DNA of 64,000 bases from SIG710 sp045596925 (lineage in GTDB: Bacteria; Bacillota; Clostridia; Oscillospirales; CAG-272), in assembly GCA_045596925.1 (NCBI GenBank), contig JAZODH010000041.1, forward strand, positions 1 through 64,000. The letters run 5' to 3'. Positions within the stretch are counted from its first letter, which is position 1, and the number at the start of each line of letters is the position of its first letter. Below, piece by piece: positions 9,307 through 18,380 of the stretch. The position numbers and the translations under genes are program-made. The notes beneath the pieces are model-generated. The model worked only from the letters and a program-made list of their open reading frames with translations, was not told the origin of the DNA and did no database searches.

Positions 9307-10023
9307 ATGACAGGCACAAGGCACATCTTTTCCCTGTCGGGAAACGCTTTGAAGGTACTGGCGGCGATCTCCATGGTTATCGACCACGTGGGAATGCTTA
9401 TTTTCCCCGACGAGGAGATTTTCCGCATCATCGGCAGACTTGCCTTTCCCATCTTCTCCTACATGATATGCGAGGGCTGTCGGCATACGAGACACCGTCT
9501 GCGATATCTGCTTCAGGTACTGATCCTCGGCATCGCCACGACGGCAGTCTACGCCATAGCCATGGACGAGCTCTATTTTAACGCTCTTATCACCTTCTCC
9601 TGTTCAATCACGCTGATCCTTCTGCTCACCACGGCAAAGGAGAACGAAAAAACAGCGGGCAGACTCTTATATCTTTCCCTGTTTGCCGTTTCGGCGGCAA
9701 TATTTTATCTGTTCACGCTGAAATTCACCGTTGACTATGGCTTCTGGGGAATAATGCTGCCCGTATTCCCATTTATCAGCGGTATACTGTTCCCTGAAGA
9801 AAGAAACGAGATCCTTGCTCTTACTCCGCAACTCCCGGCATTCGGCATAGGACTGGCTGTCCTGTCCTTTGATATCGGCTGGGTGCAGCCATACAGCCTG
9901 CTCGCGCTCATTCCCCTGGCATTTTACAACGGTCGACAGGGCTTTAAGCTACCGAAATATTCTTTTTACGTGTTTTATCCGCTACATATCGGCATAATTT
10001 ACCTGATAAGCTTGATGATATAA
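9307..10023 (+). CDS. TraX-family membrane protein
   Basis: The ATG at 9307 follows a strong AAAGGAGAGG; the same frame is open further upstream but runs through the promoter. The 238-residue product is hydrophobic with about eight membrane segments. The N-terminal GNALKVLAAISMVIDHVGM and the later GRLAFPIFSYMICEG are the hallmarks of the TraX family, a group of membrane acyltransferase-like proteins named for the F-pilin N-acetylation gene. Chromosomal clostridial copies like this one have no conjugation context and their substrate is unknown. It is a single-gene unit ended by a hairpin terminator. Confidence 0.85.
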   Translation: MTGTRHIFSLSGNALKVLAAISMVIDHVGMLIFPDEEIFRIIGRLAFPIFSYMICEGCRHTRHRLRYLLQVLILGIATTAVYAIAMDELYFNALITFSCSITLILLLTTAKENEKTAGRLLYLSLFAVSAAIFYLFTLKFTVDYGFWGIMLPVFPFISGILFPEERNEILALTPQLPAFGIGLAVLSFDIGWVQPYSLLALIPLAFYNGRQGFKLPKYSFYVFYPLHIGIIYLISLMI

Positions 10024-10054
10024 AAAATTGCGAGGCACAGCCTCGCAATTTTTT
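10022..10054. terminator. Bidirectional terminator between convergent genes
   Basis: A 14-bp inverted repeat (10022-10035 with 10041-10054) contains a GCGAGG core flanked by A and T runs. It serves the traX-like gene on plus and the facing minus-strand gene. Confidence 0.88.
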
Positions 10055-10799
10055 ACTGTTCAAATTCAAGTATGGCGCGGAACAGCATTTCGGATTTTTT
10101 ATACTGCTCCTTGTTCTTCTTGCCGCCAAGGAACGTGCCGACGCTCACATCCGAACGAAGGCAAAGGATAGTATCCTTTGGCAGGTCCTTGACACCGGGG
10201 TAATATTGCCCGAATGCAGTCTCGCTCAGCCGCACGCCGCATTCGTCAACAGCACTCTCGGGGGTGTATCCCAGCACGTCGGAGAGCAATCTGAAGCCCC
10301 CCGATTCCCGCACCATGCCGTAGAGATACGGGGACAACAGGCAGACCGAATATTCTCCTGCCAAGATAAGGTTTTGGAACGCTTGGAAGTTTTGGGAGTT
10401 GAACCCCACGTCGATATATGCCTCCTCACCGTTTTTCTCCGCCTCGGCCTTTATTGCGTTTATCTCCTCTTCGGAGAAGATCTGGTGGTACACAAGTGCC
10501 ACTCTTTTTGTCTCGTCCTTGCCCGCAGCGTCGTCGGGAAGCACGTATTCAAGAGCACCTTCGATATTCTGCACACCCTCGCCGTTGAACATGAAATATT
10601 CAGGTCCTGCATAGAGAACGCTCACGTCGTTTTTGTCTTTGTTACACGTTTGCAGGGTACAGATAAGAATTACGATCAAAGCAAAAATTACACAAATAGT
10701 AGTCCACTTATAATGATACCAAAAATTATCCAACCATTTTGCCATCTTGCTTTCGTAAACTATCTCGCCACCCTGCTCCTTTTCGTTTTTATCGGACAT
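10053..10799 (-). CDS. Membrane-anchored protein of unknown function
   Basis: I do not recognise this 248-residue protein. It has a charged cytoplasmic N-terminus of about 32 residues, one membrane segment at roughly 33-50 (TTICVIFALIVILICTL), and a soluble outer domain of about 195 residues with no visible catalytic motif. The outer domain has a run of acidic and aromatic residues and a GxxxGGKKNKEQYKKSE tail, in a layout somewhat like small periplasmic-sensor domains. It follows the aldo-keto reductase gene by 9 nt and ends at a strong terminator, so it closes that minus-strand operon. Confidence 0.6.
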   Translation of the reverse strand: MSDKNEKEQGGEIVYESKMAKWLDNFWYHYKWTTICVIFALIVILICTLQTCNKDKNDVSVLYAGPEYFMFNGEGVQNIEGALEYVLPDDAAGKDETKRVALVYHQIFSEEEINAIKAEAEKNGEEAYIDVGFNSQNFQAFQNLILAGEYSVCLLSPYLYGMVRESGGFRLLSDVLGYTPESAVDECGVRLSETAFGQYYPGVKDLPKDTILCLRSDVSVGTFLGGKKNKEQYKKSEMLFRAILEFEQ

Positions 10800-10808
10800 G
10801 AAAACACC

Positions 10809-11927
10809 TCATTTCTTGTCTCTGTTATCGTACTTTTCCGACGCCTTTTTGAGAAGCTCAATGATGGGCAGATGCTGAGGACAAGCGCTCTCGCACTGAC
10901 CGCATCCTATACAATCACAGGCACGTCCGCCCTTTTGGGCAAGCTTATCGTATTCTCCTTCAGTACCCCAGTTCTTGTAGCACACTTTGGAATTATAGAG
11001 TCCAAAAATGTCGGGAATGGCTATGTTCATAGGGCAGCCGTCGGTGCAGTAACGGCACGCGGTGCACTCAATGCGGTTCATGCCAATGAGCAGATCGCGG
11101 GTCTTTTCGATGACAGCCTGCTCCCTTTCGTCAAGAGGCTTAAAATCCTTCATTGAGGCCACGTTATCCTCCATTTGGGCAATGCTGCTCATGCCCGACA
11201 GGACCATCTTCACACCCTCAAAGCCTGCGGCGTATCTCACCGCATAGGACGCAGGGCTTCCCTCTCCAGCCTCGGCAAGAACGGCTTTTGCTTCGTCGGG
11301 AAGATTAGCCAAATAACCTCCCTTGACAGGCTCCATGATAATGATATCCTTTCCGAACTCACGGCAGACCTCGTATACTCCCTTACCGTCAACGTCGGGG
11401 TTGAGATAGTCCACGTAATTGAACTGGATCTGCACCGCCTCAACAGCAGGCTGCTCGGAGAGGATCTTACGCAAAGTCGCGGCATCGTCGTGGAAGGAAA
11501 GACCCACGTGTCTGATCTTTCCCTGCGCCTTCAGCTCGGATGCGATCTCGTATGCACGGCATTTCTTGTATTTTTCGTAGCAGTTGCGGTCCTGAGCGTG
11601 CATCAGGTAGTAATCAAAATACTCAACGCCCGTATCGCGCAGCTGTTCCTCGAAAAGGGGGATTATATCCTCCTCCTTTTCAAAATTCCAGGTAGAAAGC
11701 TTGGTCGTAAGCATGAATTTTTCTCTCGGATAGCGCTCCGTCAGGCATTCTCTCACGACAGATTCGCTCTTACCGCTGTGATAAACGTGTGCCGTGTCAA
11801 AATAAGCAAAGCCCGCGTCCATGAAGATATCCACCATACGCTTGACCTGCTCAATATCTACCTCTTCACCGATCTTGGGAAAGCGCATACAGCCAAAGCC
11901 CAGCTTTTTGCAATCTTTAAGTTCCAT
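10809..11927 (-). CDS. Aldo-keto reductase with C-terminal 4Fe-4S dicluster domain
   Basis: The 372-residue product joins an aldo-keto reductase barrel (about 1-275) to a ferredoxin-like tail. The barrel shows the tetrad context FDTAHVYHSG (Asp, Tyr), TTKLS (Lys) and LMHAQD (His). The tail has CTACRYCTDGCP and CDCIGCGQCESACP, eight cysteines suited to two 4Fe-4S clusters. Such COG1453-type proteins are common in anaerobes and probably draw electrons from ferredoxin rather than NADPH alone; substrates are unknown. The GGAG of its ribosome binding site lies at the end of the HAD gene, so the two are coupled. Confidence 0.88.
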   Translation of the reverse strand: MELKDCKKLGFGCMRFPKIGEEVDIEQVKRMVDIFMDAGFAYFDTAHVYHSGKSESVVRECLTERYPREKFMLTTKLSTWNFEKEEDIIPLFEEQLRDTGVEYFDYYLMHAQDRNCYEKYKKCRAYEIASELKAQGKIRHVGLSFHDDAATLRKILSEQPAVEAVQIQFNYVDYLNPDVDGKGVYEVCREFGKDIIIMEPVKGGYLANLPDEAKAVLAEAGEGSPASYAVRYAAGFEGVKMVLSGMSSIAQMEDNVASMKDFKPLDEREQAVIEKTRDLLIGMNRIECTACRYCTDGCPMNIAIPDIFGLYNSKVCYKNWGTEGEYDKLAQKGGRACDCIGCGQCESACPQHLPIIELLKKASEKYDNRDKK

Positions 11928-11929
11928 TT

Positions 11930-12574
11930 TTAACTCCTTATACCTATATATTTCAGCACATCCGAAAGGGTATCGACCACGGGATAACCCGTTTCCTCCA
12001 AGGCCGCCTTTGACTGGTGTCCTCTTGCAACCAAAATACAGTCAAACCCACATTCACGCGCCACCTGAGCATCGTGGACTGTATCGCCGATAAGCAGAGA
12101 CACCGCCTGCGGGTTGTTCTTCTTCCAATTCATGGCGATTCCGATCTTACTCTCTGCCTTTATGTTGTCAAGTCCGAAAACCTCGTCAAAAAACTCCGAA
12201 ATGCCGAGAAATTCAAGCTGTCCCTTCAGCATATCAAGATCGGACGCAGACATGACCGTCTGGCGCAGGCCTGCGGTTCTGAATGCCTCGGACACGGGAG
12301 CAACGTCGTCAAAAACCGTGGCTTTAGGCATTCTCTTCATGTATTCCGCCACCCAAAGGGGTGCCACCACGTCATAAGGCTCCTCGGAAAAGTCAAAGCC
12401 TATTCGCTCGTAATATTCGTGAATAGGAAAGCCGAAGACCTCCCTGTATTCGTCAAGTCCGGACAAAGGACGCTTCCCTCTCTGCAAAAGCAGCAGATTA
12501 ACGCTCTCGATACCTATTTCCATGTCCGACAGGATCGTGCCGTTAAAGTCCCACAAAATATCAGTATATTTCAT
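11930..12574 (-). CDS. HAD-superfamily phosphatase (phosphoglycolate phosphatase-like)
   Basis: The 214-residue protein has the HAD core: motif I is DFNGTI near residue 9, where the usual second Asp of DxDGT is Asn; motif II is the SASD segment; the last motif is GDTVHDAQVA. A helical cap lies between about residues 18 and 90. Phosphoglycolate or a similar small phosphoester is the usual substrate of this subgroup, but the actual one cannot be read from sequence. The ATG follows AAGGAAA, just after a terminator that separates it from the solute-binding protein gene. It is coupled to the downstream aldo-keto reductase. Confidence 0.82.
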   Translation of the reverse strand: MKYTDILWDFNGTILSDMEIGIESVNLLLLQRGKRPLSGLDEYREVFGFPIHEYYERIGFDFSEEPYDVVAPLWVAEYMKRMPKATVFDDVAPVSEAFRTAGLRQTVMSASDLDMLKGQLEFLGISEFFDEVFGLDNIKAESKIGIAMNWKKNNPQAVSLLIGDTVHDAQVARECGFDCILVARGHQSKAALEETGYPVVDTLSDVLKYIGIRS

Positions 12575-12592
12575 AAATTATTTCCTTTTTTA

Positions 12593-12623
12593 AAAACGGG
12601 TTGGAACCTATCCAACCCGTTTT
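12593..12623 (-). terminator. Terminator of the solute-binding lipoprotein gene
   Basis: A 13-bp stem (12593-12605 with 12611-12623, AAAACGGGTTGGA) has a 5-nt loop and a T-rich tail on the minus strand. It lies 10 nt beyond the stop at 12633. Confidence 0.8.
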
Positions 12624-12632
12624 CACTTTTTA

Positions 12633-14258
12633 TCAGCTAAGGCTCGCCGTATACAGAGCACAGGGGGTATTTTCGCCTGTAATAAAGCTGTTTATTACCT
12701 CGCCGTAGGTATCTGCAACAGAGTTTACGATCGCCTCGAATTCCTCATAGGTCTTGCAAGCGTCAAGCTGTGCCTTGACGGAGGCAGAAGCCTTTGCAAG
12801 CTCCTTTGCACTGTCAAAGTCAACGGGAGTCTCCCTTTCCGTGTCAGCGGGGATAACGAAACCGCCGAAGCTATCCTGAACAAAAGGAACCGTTACAAGA
12901 TTCTGCTTCTTCGCCATTTCCCATATATTCGCAGGCATTCCGGCATCGGGATATGCAATGAACATATTGCCTGTCTTCGACAGGTCCATATTGTAGTCGT
13001 TTGTAAGCTTGACCATCTCGTCCGTGTACTCATCAAGAATGTAGTTTGTACCCTCAATGCCGTACTGGAAAAGGTTTCTGAATTCCTCGTTGGTGTTCAG
13101 GTATGTTATGACCTCCATAACGCGGTCGAAGATTTTTGTATCAGTAAACGCGGAAACGCCGATAACCGTGCCACAGACCTCCTCCTTGGGGAGAGCTTTC
13201 GAATAAAGCGCAACAATATCTTTATCTGCACCGTCAGCGCACATAGCAGCAAGGTCACCCGTCTTTATCTCAATGGCGTAATTTTCGTCCGCGCCGGTTC
13301 CGCAGTAGCCTGCAAAATCAAACTTTGCGAGAGCGAGAAGCTCGTTCTTGTACGCCTGATTTGCAAAGAGGCTCTCGGGAGCACTCAGAGTAGAATTCTT
13401 GCCATACTGTCCAACAAGGGAGAAGTCGGAAGTGAGCGTGCGTGTTGCCGCATCTGCGCCCATGTAAAGAACATCGTTCATTTCCACTTCCGTGTTACGA
13501 ATCGGCGTTACGCCTTCCTTTTCCGACACAAACGCAAGGAAATCGGCAAGGTCGGAAACAGACTTTACAACATCACAGTCAAGACCGAATTCCTTTGCCA
13601 GCTCACGGTTTATCGTAATATATGTAGTCTCAGAGGCAATGGGGTGGTTATTGGGGATAGCGTAAAGTGTGCCGTTCACCCTTGCAGCCTCGAGAGTTGC
13701 GGGATAAATATAGTCGGTGAGCTTCTTGGACGTTCCCTTAACGGAAGAATCAAGAGATGCAAGCCAACCCTTTTCTACATACTCCGTATACTTTGCATAA
13801 TCGTCTATAACAACGATATCGATCTGACCGGGTGTGAGAGTAGGATATCTGAGCTCGGCAACGCCGTTCTCTCCGATGACCAGCTCTTCCTCAACGGGAG
13901 CCGCAGTCTCATCTCCGCTCTCGACCGCCTCTGTATCCTTTGATGCAGTAGTACCGTTCTTCTTCATAAGCTCAAACTGCGCCTCAACTGCCGCGTAATA
14001 CTCCTCGGCTATCAGATACGTGATCTCAAGCTTTGTTGTGTACTTGGATTTTATCATGGAGTTGATTTCCTTCTCAACTGCCTCTGCCGCCTCGTCTGTG
14101 GTACCGTCCTCGGTAATCACGTACATGCTGAGGGTAACTGCCGCTCTGGTGGACGTTTCGGATATAACGCCGTCGTCCTCTTCCTTTTTGCTACAGGATG
14201 AGAAAGCGCAAACAAGCATCGCAAGGCAAAGCATTACACTTAAAATTCTTAATTTCAT
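12633..14258 (-). CDS. Extracellular solute-binding lipoprotein (ABC transporter family 1)
   Basis: The ATG at 14258 follows AAGGAGT and yields 541 residues. The start is a lipoprotein signal (MKLRILSVMLCLAMLVCAFSSC) with the lipidated Cys near residue 21 and a charged SKKEEDD linker. The rest resembles family-1 solute-binding proteins, with GQIDIVVIDDYAKYTEYVEKG and NNEEF-type hinge segments, though it is longer than usual and diverged. No permease or ATPase gene is adjacent, so it is an orphan receptor whose ligand is unknown. It is transcribed alone, between its own promoter and terminator. Confidence 0.8.
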   Translation of the reverse strand: MKLRILSVMLCLAMLVCAFSSCSKKEEDDGVISETSTRAAVTLSMYVITEDGTTDEAAEAVEKEINSMIKSKYTTKLEITYLIAEEYYAAVEAQFELMKKNGTTASKDTEAVESGDETAAPVEEELVIGENGVAELRYPTLTPGQIDIVVIDDYAKYTEYVEKGWLASLDSSVKGTSKKLTDYIYPATLEAARVNGTLYAIPNNHPIASETTYITINRELAKEFGLDCDVVKSVSDLADFLAFVSEKEGVTPIRNTEVEMNDVLYMGADAATRTLTSDFSLVGQYGKNSTLSAPESLFANQAYKNELLALAKFDFAGYCGTGADENYAIEIKTGDLAAMCADGADKDIVALYSKALPKEEVCGTVIGVSAFTDTKIFDRVMEVITYLNTNEEFRNLFQYGIEGTNYILDEYTDEMVKLTNDYNMDLSKTGNMFIAYPDAGMPANIWEMAKKQNLVTVPFVQDSFGGFVIPADTERETPVDFDSAKELAKASASVKAQLDACKTYEEFEAIVNSVADTYGEVINSFITGENTPCALYTASLS

Positions 14259-14297
14259 TTCTTGACTCCTTATTATAGCTAAGTTCATACGTTATTT

Positions 14298-14326
14298 ATT
14301 CTACACCAAACGCGCCCAAATGTCAA
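14298..14326 (-). promoter_or_regulatory. Sigma-A promoter of the orphan solute-binding gene
   Basis: Minus-strand TTGACA (14321-14326) and TAGAAT (14298-14303) are 17 bp apart, 40 bp upstream of the ATG at 14258. Confidence 0.72.
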
Positions 14327-14352
14327 GGCGCTATTGTAAACAAAATGCAAAA

Positions 14353-15495
14353 TCAATCAAGGAATCCCTTGAGATGTCTTGCTCTGCTGGGGTGGCGCAG
14401 TTTGCGGAGCGCCTTTGCCTCGATCTGGCGGATTCTCTCTCTTGTGATATCAAACTCCTTGCCGACCTCCTCCAGCGTTCTACATCTGCCGTCATAGAGA
14501 CCGAAGCGCAGTCTGATAACGTGCGCCTCACGGGGTGTAAGCGTTCCCAGTTCCTTCTCGATGACCTCGCGCAGAATTGCCGTGGAAGCGGAATCGGGAG
14601 GTGCAGGTGTATCCTCGTCGGGAATGAAGTCGCCCAAGTGGCTGTCCTCCTCCTCGCCGATAGGAGTTTCCAGGGAAACGGGGTCCTGTGAGAATCGCAT
14701 GATCTCGCGGACCTTATCCGCCTGCATACCCATCTTCTCGCCGATCTCCTCGGCGGTGGCCTCGCGTCCCAGCTCCTGCATCATCTGTCTGGAATATCTT
14801 GACACCTTGTGGATAGTCTCCACCATGTGAACGGGGATTCGGATAGTTCTTGCCTGGTCGGCGATAGCGCGGGTAATGGACTGGCGGATCCACCAGGTAG
14901 CGTAGGTGGAGAACTTGTAGCCTTTTGTGTGGTCGAACTTCTTGACTGCCTTCATCAGACCCAGGTTACCCTCCTGGATAAGGTCCAGGAAGAACATTCC
15001 CTTGCCCACATAGCGCTTTGCGATACTGACGACAAGTCGCAGATTGGCCTCGACCAGCTTGCTCTTTGCCTCTTCGGCTCGCTCGCCGCCCTCGCCCATC
15101 TGCTGTGCCAGCTCAAGTTCCTCTTCGAGTGTGAGAAGCGGAACGCGGCCGATCTCTTTGAGGTACATACGGACGGGGTCGTCGATGGCAAGACCCTCGG
15201 ACTCAAGAAGCTCCGCCATTTTTTCGGGCTTATTGTACTGAGCCACCTCGTTCTCGATCTCGCGGATATCCTCGCCCTCAATCTGCTCGGGAATGATGTC
15301 TATGCCATTTTCCTCAAGGTCGGCGTAAAGCTTATCCAGCTTATCCATGTCGAAATCCATGGCTTCCATGGCTTCCTCAATGTCGGCACTTGACAGCTTT
15401 CCCTTCTTGCCTTTCTCTATAAGGGAGACAGTGTCCACCTTTTTCGCGTTTTCTTTAATTTCCGTGTTTTCAGTATTTTCCAAAATTTCTTTCAT
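14353..15495 (-). CDS. rpoD: Primary RNA polymerase sigma factor RpoD (paralogue 1)
   Basis: This 380-residue protein is the canonical one of two tandem sigma-70 genes. It has a region 1.1-like helix bundle (about 20-75), then region 1.2 (DDPVRMYLKEIG), region 2 with LRLVVSIAKRY and the -10 recognition segment TYATWWIRQSITRAI, an intact QARTIRIPVHM through regions 2.4-3.0 near residue 215, region 3, and the 4.2 helix-turn-helix ending RKLRHPSRAR. It recognises TTGACA/TATAAT promoters of the kind seen throughout the window. It follows paralogue 2 by 58 nt, in the dnaG operon where rpoD normally sits. Confidence 0.95.
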   Translation of the reverse strand: MKEILENTENTEIKENAKKVDTVSLIEKGKKGKLSSADIEEAMEAMDFDMDKLDKLYADLEENGIDIIPEQIEGEDIREIENEVAQYNKPEKMAELLESEGLAIDDPVRMYLKEIGRVPLLTLEEELELAQQMGEGGERAEEAKSKLVEANLRLVVSIAKRYVGKGMFFLDLIQEGNLGLMKAVKKFDHTKGYKFSTYATWWIRQSITRAIADQARTIRIPVHMVETIHKVSRYSRQMMQELGREATAEEIGEKMGMQADKVREIMRFSQDPVSLETPIGEEEDSHLGDFIPDEDTPAPPDSASTAILREVIEKELGTLTPREAHVIRLRFGLYDGRCRTLEEVGKEFDITRERIRQIEAKALRKLRHPSRARHLKGFLD

Positions 15496-15553
15496 TTTCG
15501 TTTTCCTTCAATATAAAGCGTTTCGCCTGATTTTCTTTATATTTTTGCGTCTC

Positions 15554-16582
15554 TTAGTCGATAAATCCTCTGAGGTTCTTTGCATGGCTGTGATTTCTCA
15601 GCTTGCGGAGCGCTTTCGCCTCGATCTGGCGGATTCGCTCGCGGGTGATCTCAAATTCCTGTCCCACTTCTTCAAGAGTTCTTGCGCGTCCGTCGATAAG
15701 ACCGTATCTGAGCTTTATTACCTGCTCCTCGCGGGGAGTCAAAGTGTGAAGCTCGCGCTCGATAGCCTCGCGCATCATCAAAGCTGACGCAGCCTCGGCA
15801 GGAGACGGCGTGTCGTCATCGGGAATAAAATCTCCCAGACGGCTGTCTTCTTCCTCACCGATAGGGGTGTCAAGAGACAACGGCTCCTGCGAATAACGGC
15901 GGATATCCCGGATCTTTTCGGGGGTCAACCCGATCTTCTCGGAGATCTCCTCGACCGTAGGCTCGCGTCCAAGCTCCTGCTGCATCTGACGTGAGCATTT
16001 TGCGATCTTATGCACCGTTTCAACCATATGTACCGGGATTATCTCCTGTTCTGCAAGAGCACGGGATATGGCTTGGCGTATCCACCAGGTAGCATATGTA
16101 GAAAACTTGTATCCCTTTGAATAATCGTACTTATCAACCGCCTTCATCAGACCTAGAGTTCCCTCTTGGATCAAGTCAAGGAAAGGCATTCCTCGTCCCA
16201 CGTATTTCTTTGCGATGCTGACCACAAGTCGCAGATTGGCGTTGATGAACACCTGCTTTGCGTCCTCATCACCTTCGGAGATGCGGATAGCCAGCTCCCT
16301 TTCCTCCTCGGATTTAAGCAGTGGCACGCGTCCGATCTCCCGCAGGTACATACGAACAGGGTCGTCAATGGTAAGACCGTCCTGCTCTAACATGCTCTCC
16401 ATTCTCTCCGAGGTGTCGTACTTTTCAACCTCCTCATCGGACTCAACGTCCTCCGTTCCTCCGGGGATCATCACACCTTCGCTGCGCAGATCCTCCAGCA
16501 TGGCATCAAAAGCATCTTCCTCCGCCTCGGATTTTGGTGTTTCCTCGGGTATTTCAATTTCTTTTATTTCTTCTTTTTTCAA
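15554..16582 (-). CDS. RpoD-like sigma factor (paralogue 2), 9-nt deletion at region 2.4/3.0
   Basis: This 342-residue sigma-70 protein is a close relative of its downstream neighbour, but lacks most of region 1.1. It also reads AEQEIIPVHM near residue 180 where paralogue 1 reads ADQARTIRIPVHM. That is a three-residue in-frame shortening that removes both arginines beside the -10 and extended -10 contacts. Regions 1.2, 2.1-2.4, 3.1 and 4.2 are otherwise complete (TYATWWIRQAI, RTLEEVGQEFEITRERIRQIE). Its C-terminus (RNHSHAKNLRGFID) is less typical of RpoD. It lies 19 nt after dnaG. It may be an alternative vegetative sigma with shifted promoter preference; function is inferred. Confidence 0.88.
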   Translation of the reverse strand: MKKEEIKEIEIPEETPKSEAEEDAFDAMLEDLRSEGVMIPGGTEDVESDEEVEKYDTSERMESMLEQDGLTIDDPVRMYLREIGRVPLLKSEEERELAIRISEGDEDAKQVFINANLRLVVSIAKKYVGRGMPFLDLIQEGTLGLMKAVDKYDYSKGYKFSTYATWWIRQAISRALAEQEIIPVHMVETVHKIAKCSRQMQQELGREPTVEEISEKIGLTPEKIRDIRRYSQEPLSLDTPIGEEEDSRLGDFIPDDDTPSPAEAASALMMREAIERELHTLTPREEQVIKLRYGLIDGRARTLEEVGQEFEITRERIRQIEAKALRKLRNHSHAKNLRGFID

Positions 16583-16601
16583 AATTCACCTCTCGACCGC
16601 G

Positions 16602-18380
16602 TCAGATCTCGTCTTTTTTCTTTTTAAGCGCTTCCCTCTTGCGCCGCAGAGCGGCAAAGGGGTCGTCAGCGCTTTTATCGGCCTGACTCAGTCTTTCCTT
16701 TTTCAGTGTATTTACAGATTCCCGCAAAACCTCCAGTGTGTTTTGCAAAAGCTCTTTTCTGTCTCTGATGTATCTCATCATTCTTCCCATCTCATCGGGG
16801 TTAAAGTCCTGTCCAAGCAGTGAGAAGGAAAATCCGCCGTCGGATCTTTCAAGCTCCATTATCGACTCAAAAACTCTCCGACCGAAATCGGTAAAGAAGT
16901 CGTCGGTGTCAAGCTCTATTTTACCACTCACAACGGCGGCGCGGTGGTCGTCGTATTGGAGAAGCATGCCGATGATCGCCTCCTCGGCGCTTGACATTTT
17001 CACGTTCTTTGCCGCGTCGGGATTTACGGTATCTCCGTAGCGGTGAACGCTTTTCAGCGCCTCGCTGCTCTCGTTTTTCCTCATTTCCCGAACCATCTTG
17101 CGACGATGCCGTTCAACGTCGTTTTTCAGCGTTTCGGGAGACACGTCGATGCGCTTTGCCGCTTCCCTTATATATACTTCCCGTTCAACCGCCGACGTAA
17201 CAGAAGCAATTATTTCACAAATTGCCGCCGATGCGCGAATTTTTTGAGCCGTATCGGAAATATTATACCTTGAAAGCACGCCGTTCAGCTTGAATTCAAA
17301 GCCGGTCTTGCCGCCCTCAAGCAATTTTTTGAAGCGGTCCGCGCCATGCGCCTTTATGTAATCGTCGGGATCCATGTTGTCGGGTATCGTCAGCACTCTG
17401 ACCTCAAGTCCCACCTCGGAAAGAAGCCTCATGGCTTTATTGGTGGCATTTTGTCCCGCCGCGTCGCCGTCGTAGGAAATTATGACCTTTTTGGTATACT
17501 TTGCCATAAGACGCGCCTGCTCGGGTGTAATTGCAGTACCCAGCGTCGCCACGGCGTTTTCAAATCCCGCCGCATGGAGCGCAATAACGTCCATATAGCC
17601 CTCGCAAAGGATCATTTCCTCCGAGCAACAGCTTTTTGCAAAATTCAGGGCAAAAAGGTTACGGCTCTTTTTAAATCCGGGGGTATCCGAGGAGTTTATA
17701 TATTTCGGCTTTGAGTTATCAAGGACTCGTCCGCCAAAGGCTATGATATTTCCCGCAACGTCGATTACGGGAAACATGACCTTCCCTCGGAAATAGTCGT
17801 AGCACCTGCCCGTTTTCTGACTTTTTCCGCAGAGAAACGCGGTGGTCAGCTCGCGATCGGTAAATCCCTTTGATTTCAGGTGATCCGTGAGCATATTAAA
17901 GCTGTCAGGCGCAAATCCAAGCCCGAAATGCTTTATGGTCGCGCCGCTTAATTTTCTTTTTGCCAGATATTCTCTGCCCGGCGCGCCGATCTTTTCGTCA
18001 AAAAGGCATTGACGGAAGAATTTCGCCGCTTCCAGGTTCATATCGAACACGCGGCGGCGGGAAACCTCGTCGCTCTTTGCGTATTTTTTGTCCTCGGGGA
18101 TAGTAATACCCGCCCGCGCCGCAAGAAATTCAACGGCGGAGGGATAGTCAAGGTTTTCCGCTTTTTTTATAAAGGTTATAACGTCGCCGCCCGCGCCGCA
18201 ACCAAAGCAGTAAAAGCTCTTTGTGGCGGGAAACACCGTAAAGGACGGAGATTTCTCCGAGTGAAAGGGGCAAAGTCCGCTCATATTGGAGCCTGCCCGC
18301 TTCAGTGAGACGTAAGATCCGATAACGTCGGTAATATCACTTCGGTAAAGGATCTCGTCGATTATTTCTCTGGGGATCAT
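16602..18380 (-). CDS. dnaG: DNA primase
   Basis: DnaG makes RNA primers at the replication fork. The 592-residue product shows the N-terminal zinc ribbon (Cys37, His40, Cys58, Cys61 in CPFH...CFGC), the RNA polymerase core, and the TOPRIM fold with CEGYMDV and the metal-binding SYDGDAAG. A helical C-terminal region would bind DnaB. The ATG overlaps the dgt stop (ATGA). The dgt-dnaG-rpoD order is a variant of the classic macromolecular-synthesis operon. Confidence 0.96.
   Translation of the reverse strand: MIPREIIDEILYRSDITDVIGSYVSLKRAGSNMSGLCPFHSEKSPSFTVFPATKSFYCFGCGAGGDVITFIKKAENLDYPSAVEFLAARAGITIPEDKKYAKSDEVSRRRVFDMNLEAAKFFRQCLFDEKIGAPGREYLAKRKLSGATIKHFGLGFAPDSFNMLTDHLKSKGFTDRELTTAFLCGKSQKTGRCYDYFRGKVMFPVIDVAGNIIAFGGRVLDNSKPKYINSSDTPGFKKSRNLFALNFAKSCCSEEMILCEGYMDVIALHAAGFENAVATLGTAITPEQARLMAKYTKKVIISYDGDAAGQNATNKAMRLLSEVGLEVRVLTIPDNMDPDDYIKAHGADRFKKLLEGGKTGFEFKLNGVLSRYNISDTAQKIRASAAICEIIASVTSAVEREVYIREAAKRIDVSPETLKNDVERHRRKMVREMRKNESSEALKSVHRYGDTVNPDAAKNVKMSSAEEAIIGMLLQYDDHRAAVVSGKIELDTDDFFTDFGRRVFESIMELERSDGGFSFSLLGQDFNPDEMGRMMRYIRDRKELLQNTLEVLRESVNTLKKERLSQADKSADDPFAALRRKREALKKKKDEI

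Noticed and set aside
9307..10023. Evidence of a conjugative element from the TraX-like gene
   Set aside because: No relaxase, type IV secretion or integrase genes are nearby, and chromosomal TraX-like genes are common in Clostridia.
16030..16060. Sequencing error in the second rpoD gene
   Set aside because: The 9-nt difference keeps the frame and the flanking residues stay conserved, which is not typical of indel errors, although reads should be checked.
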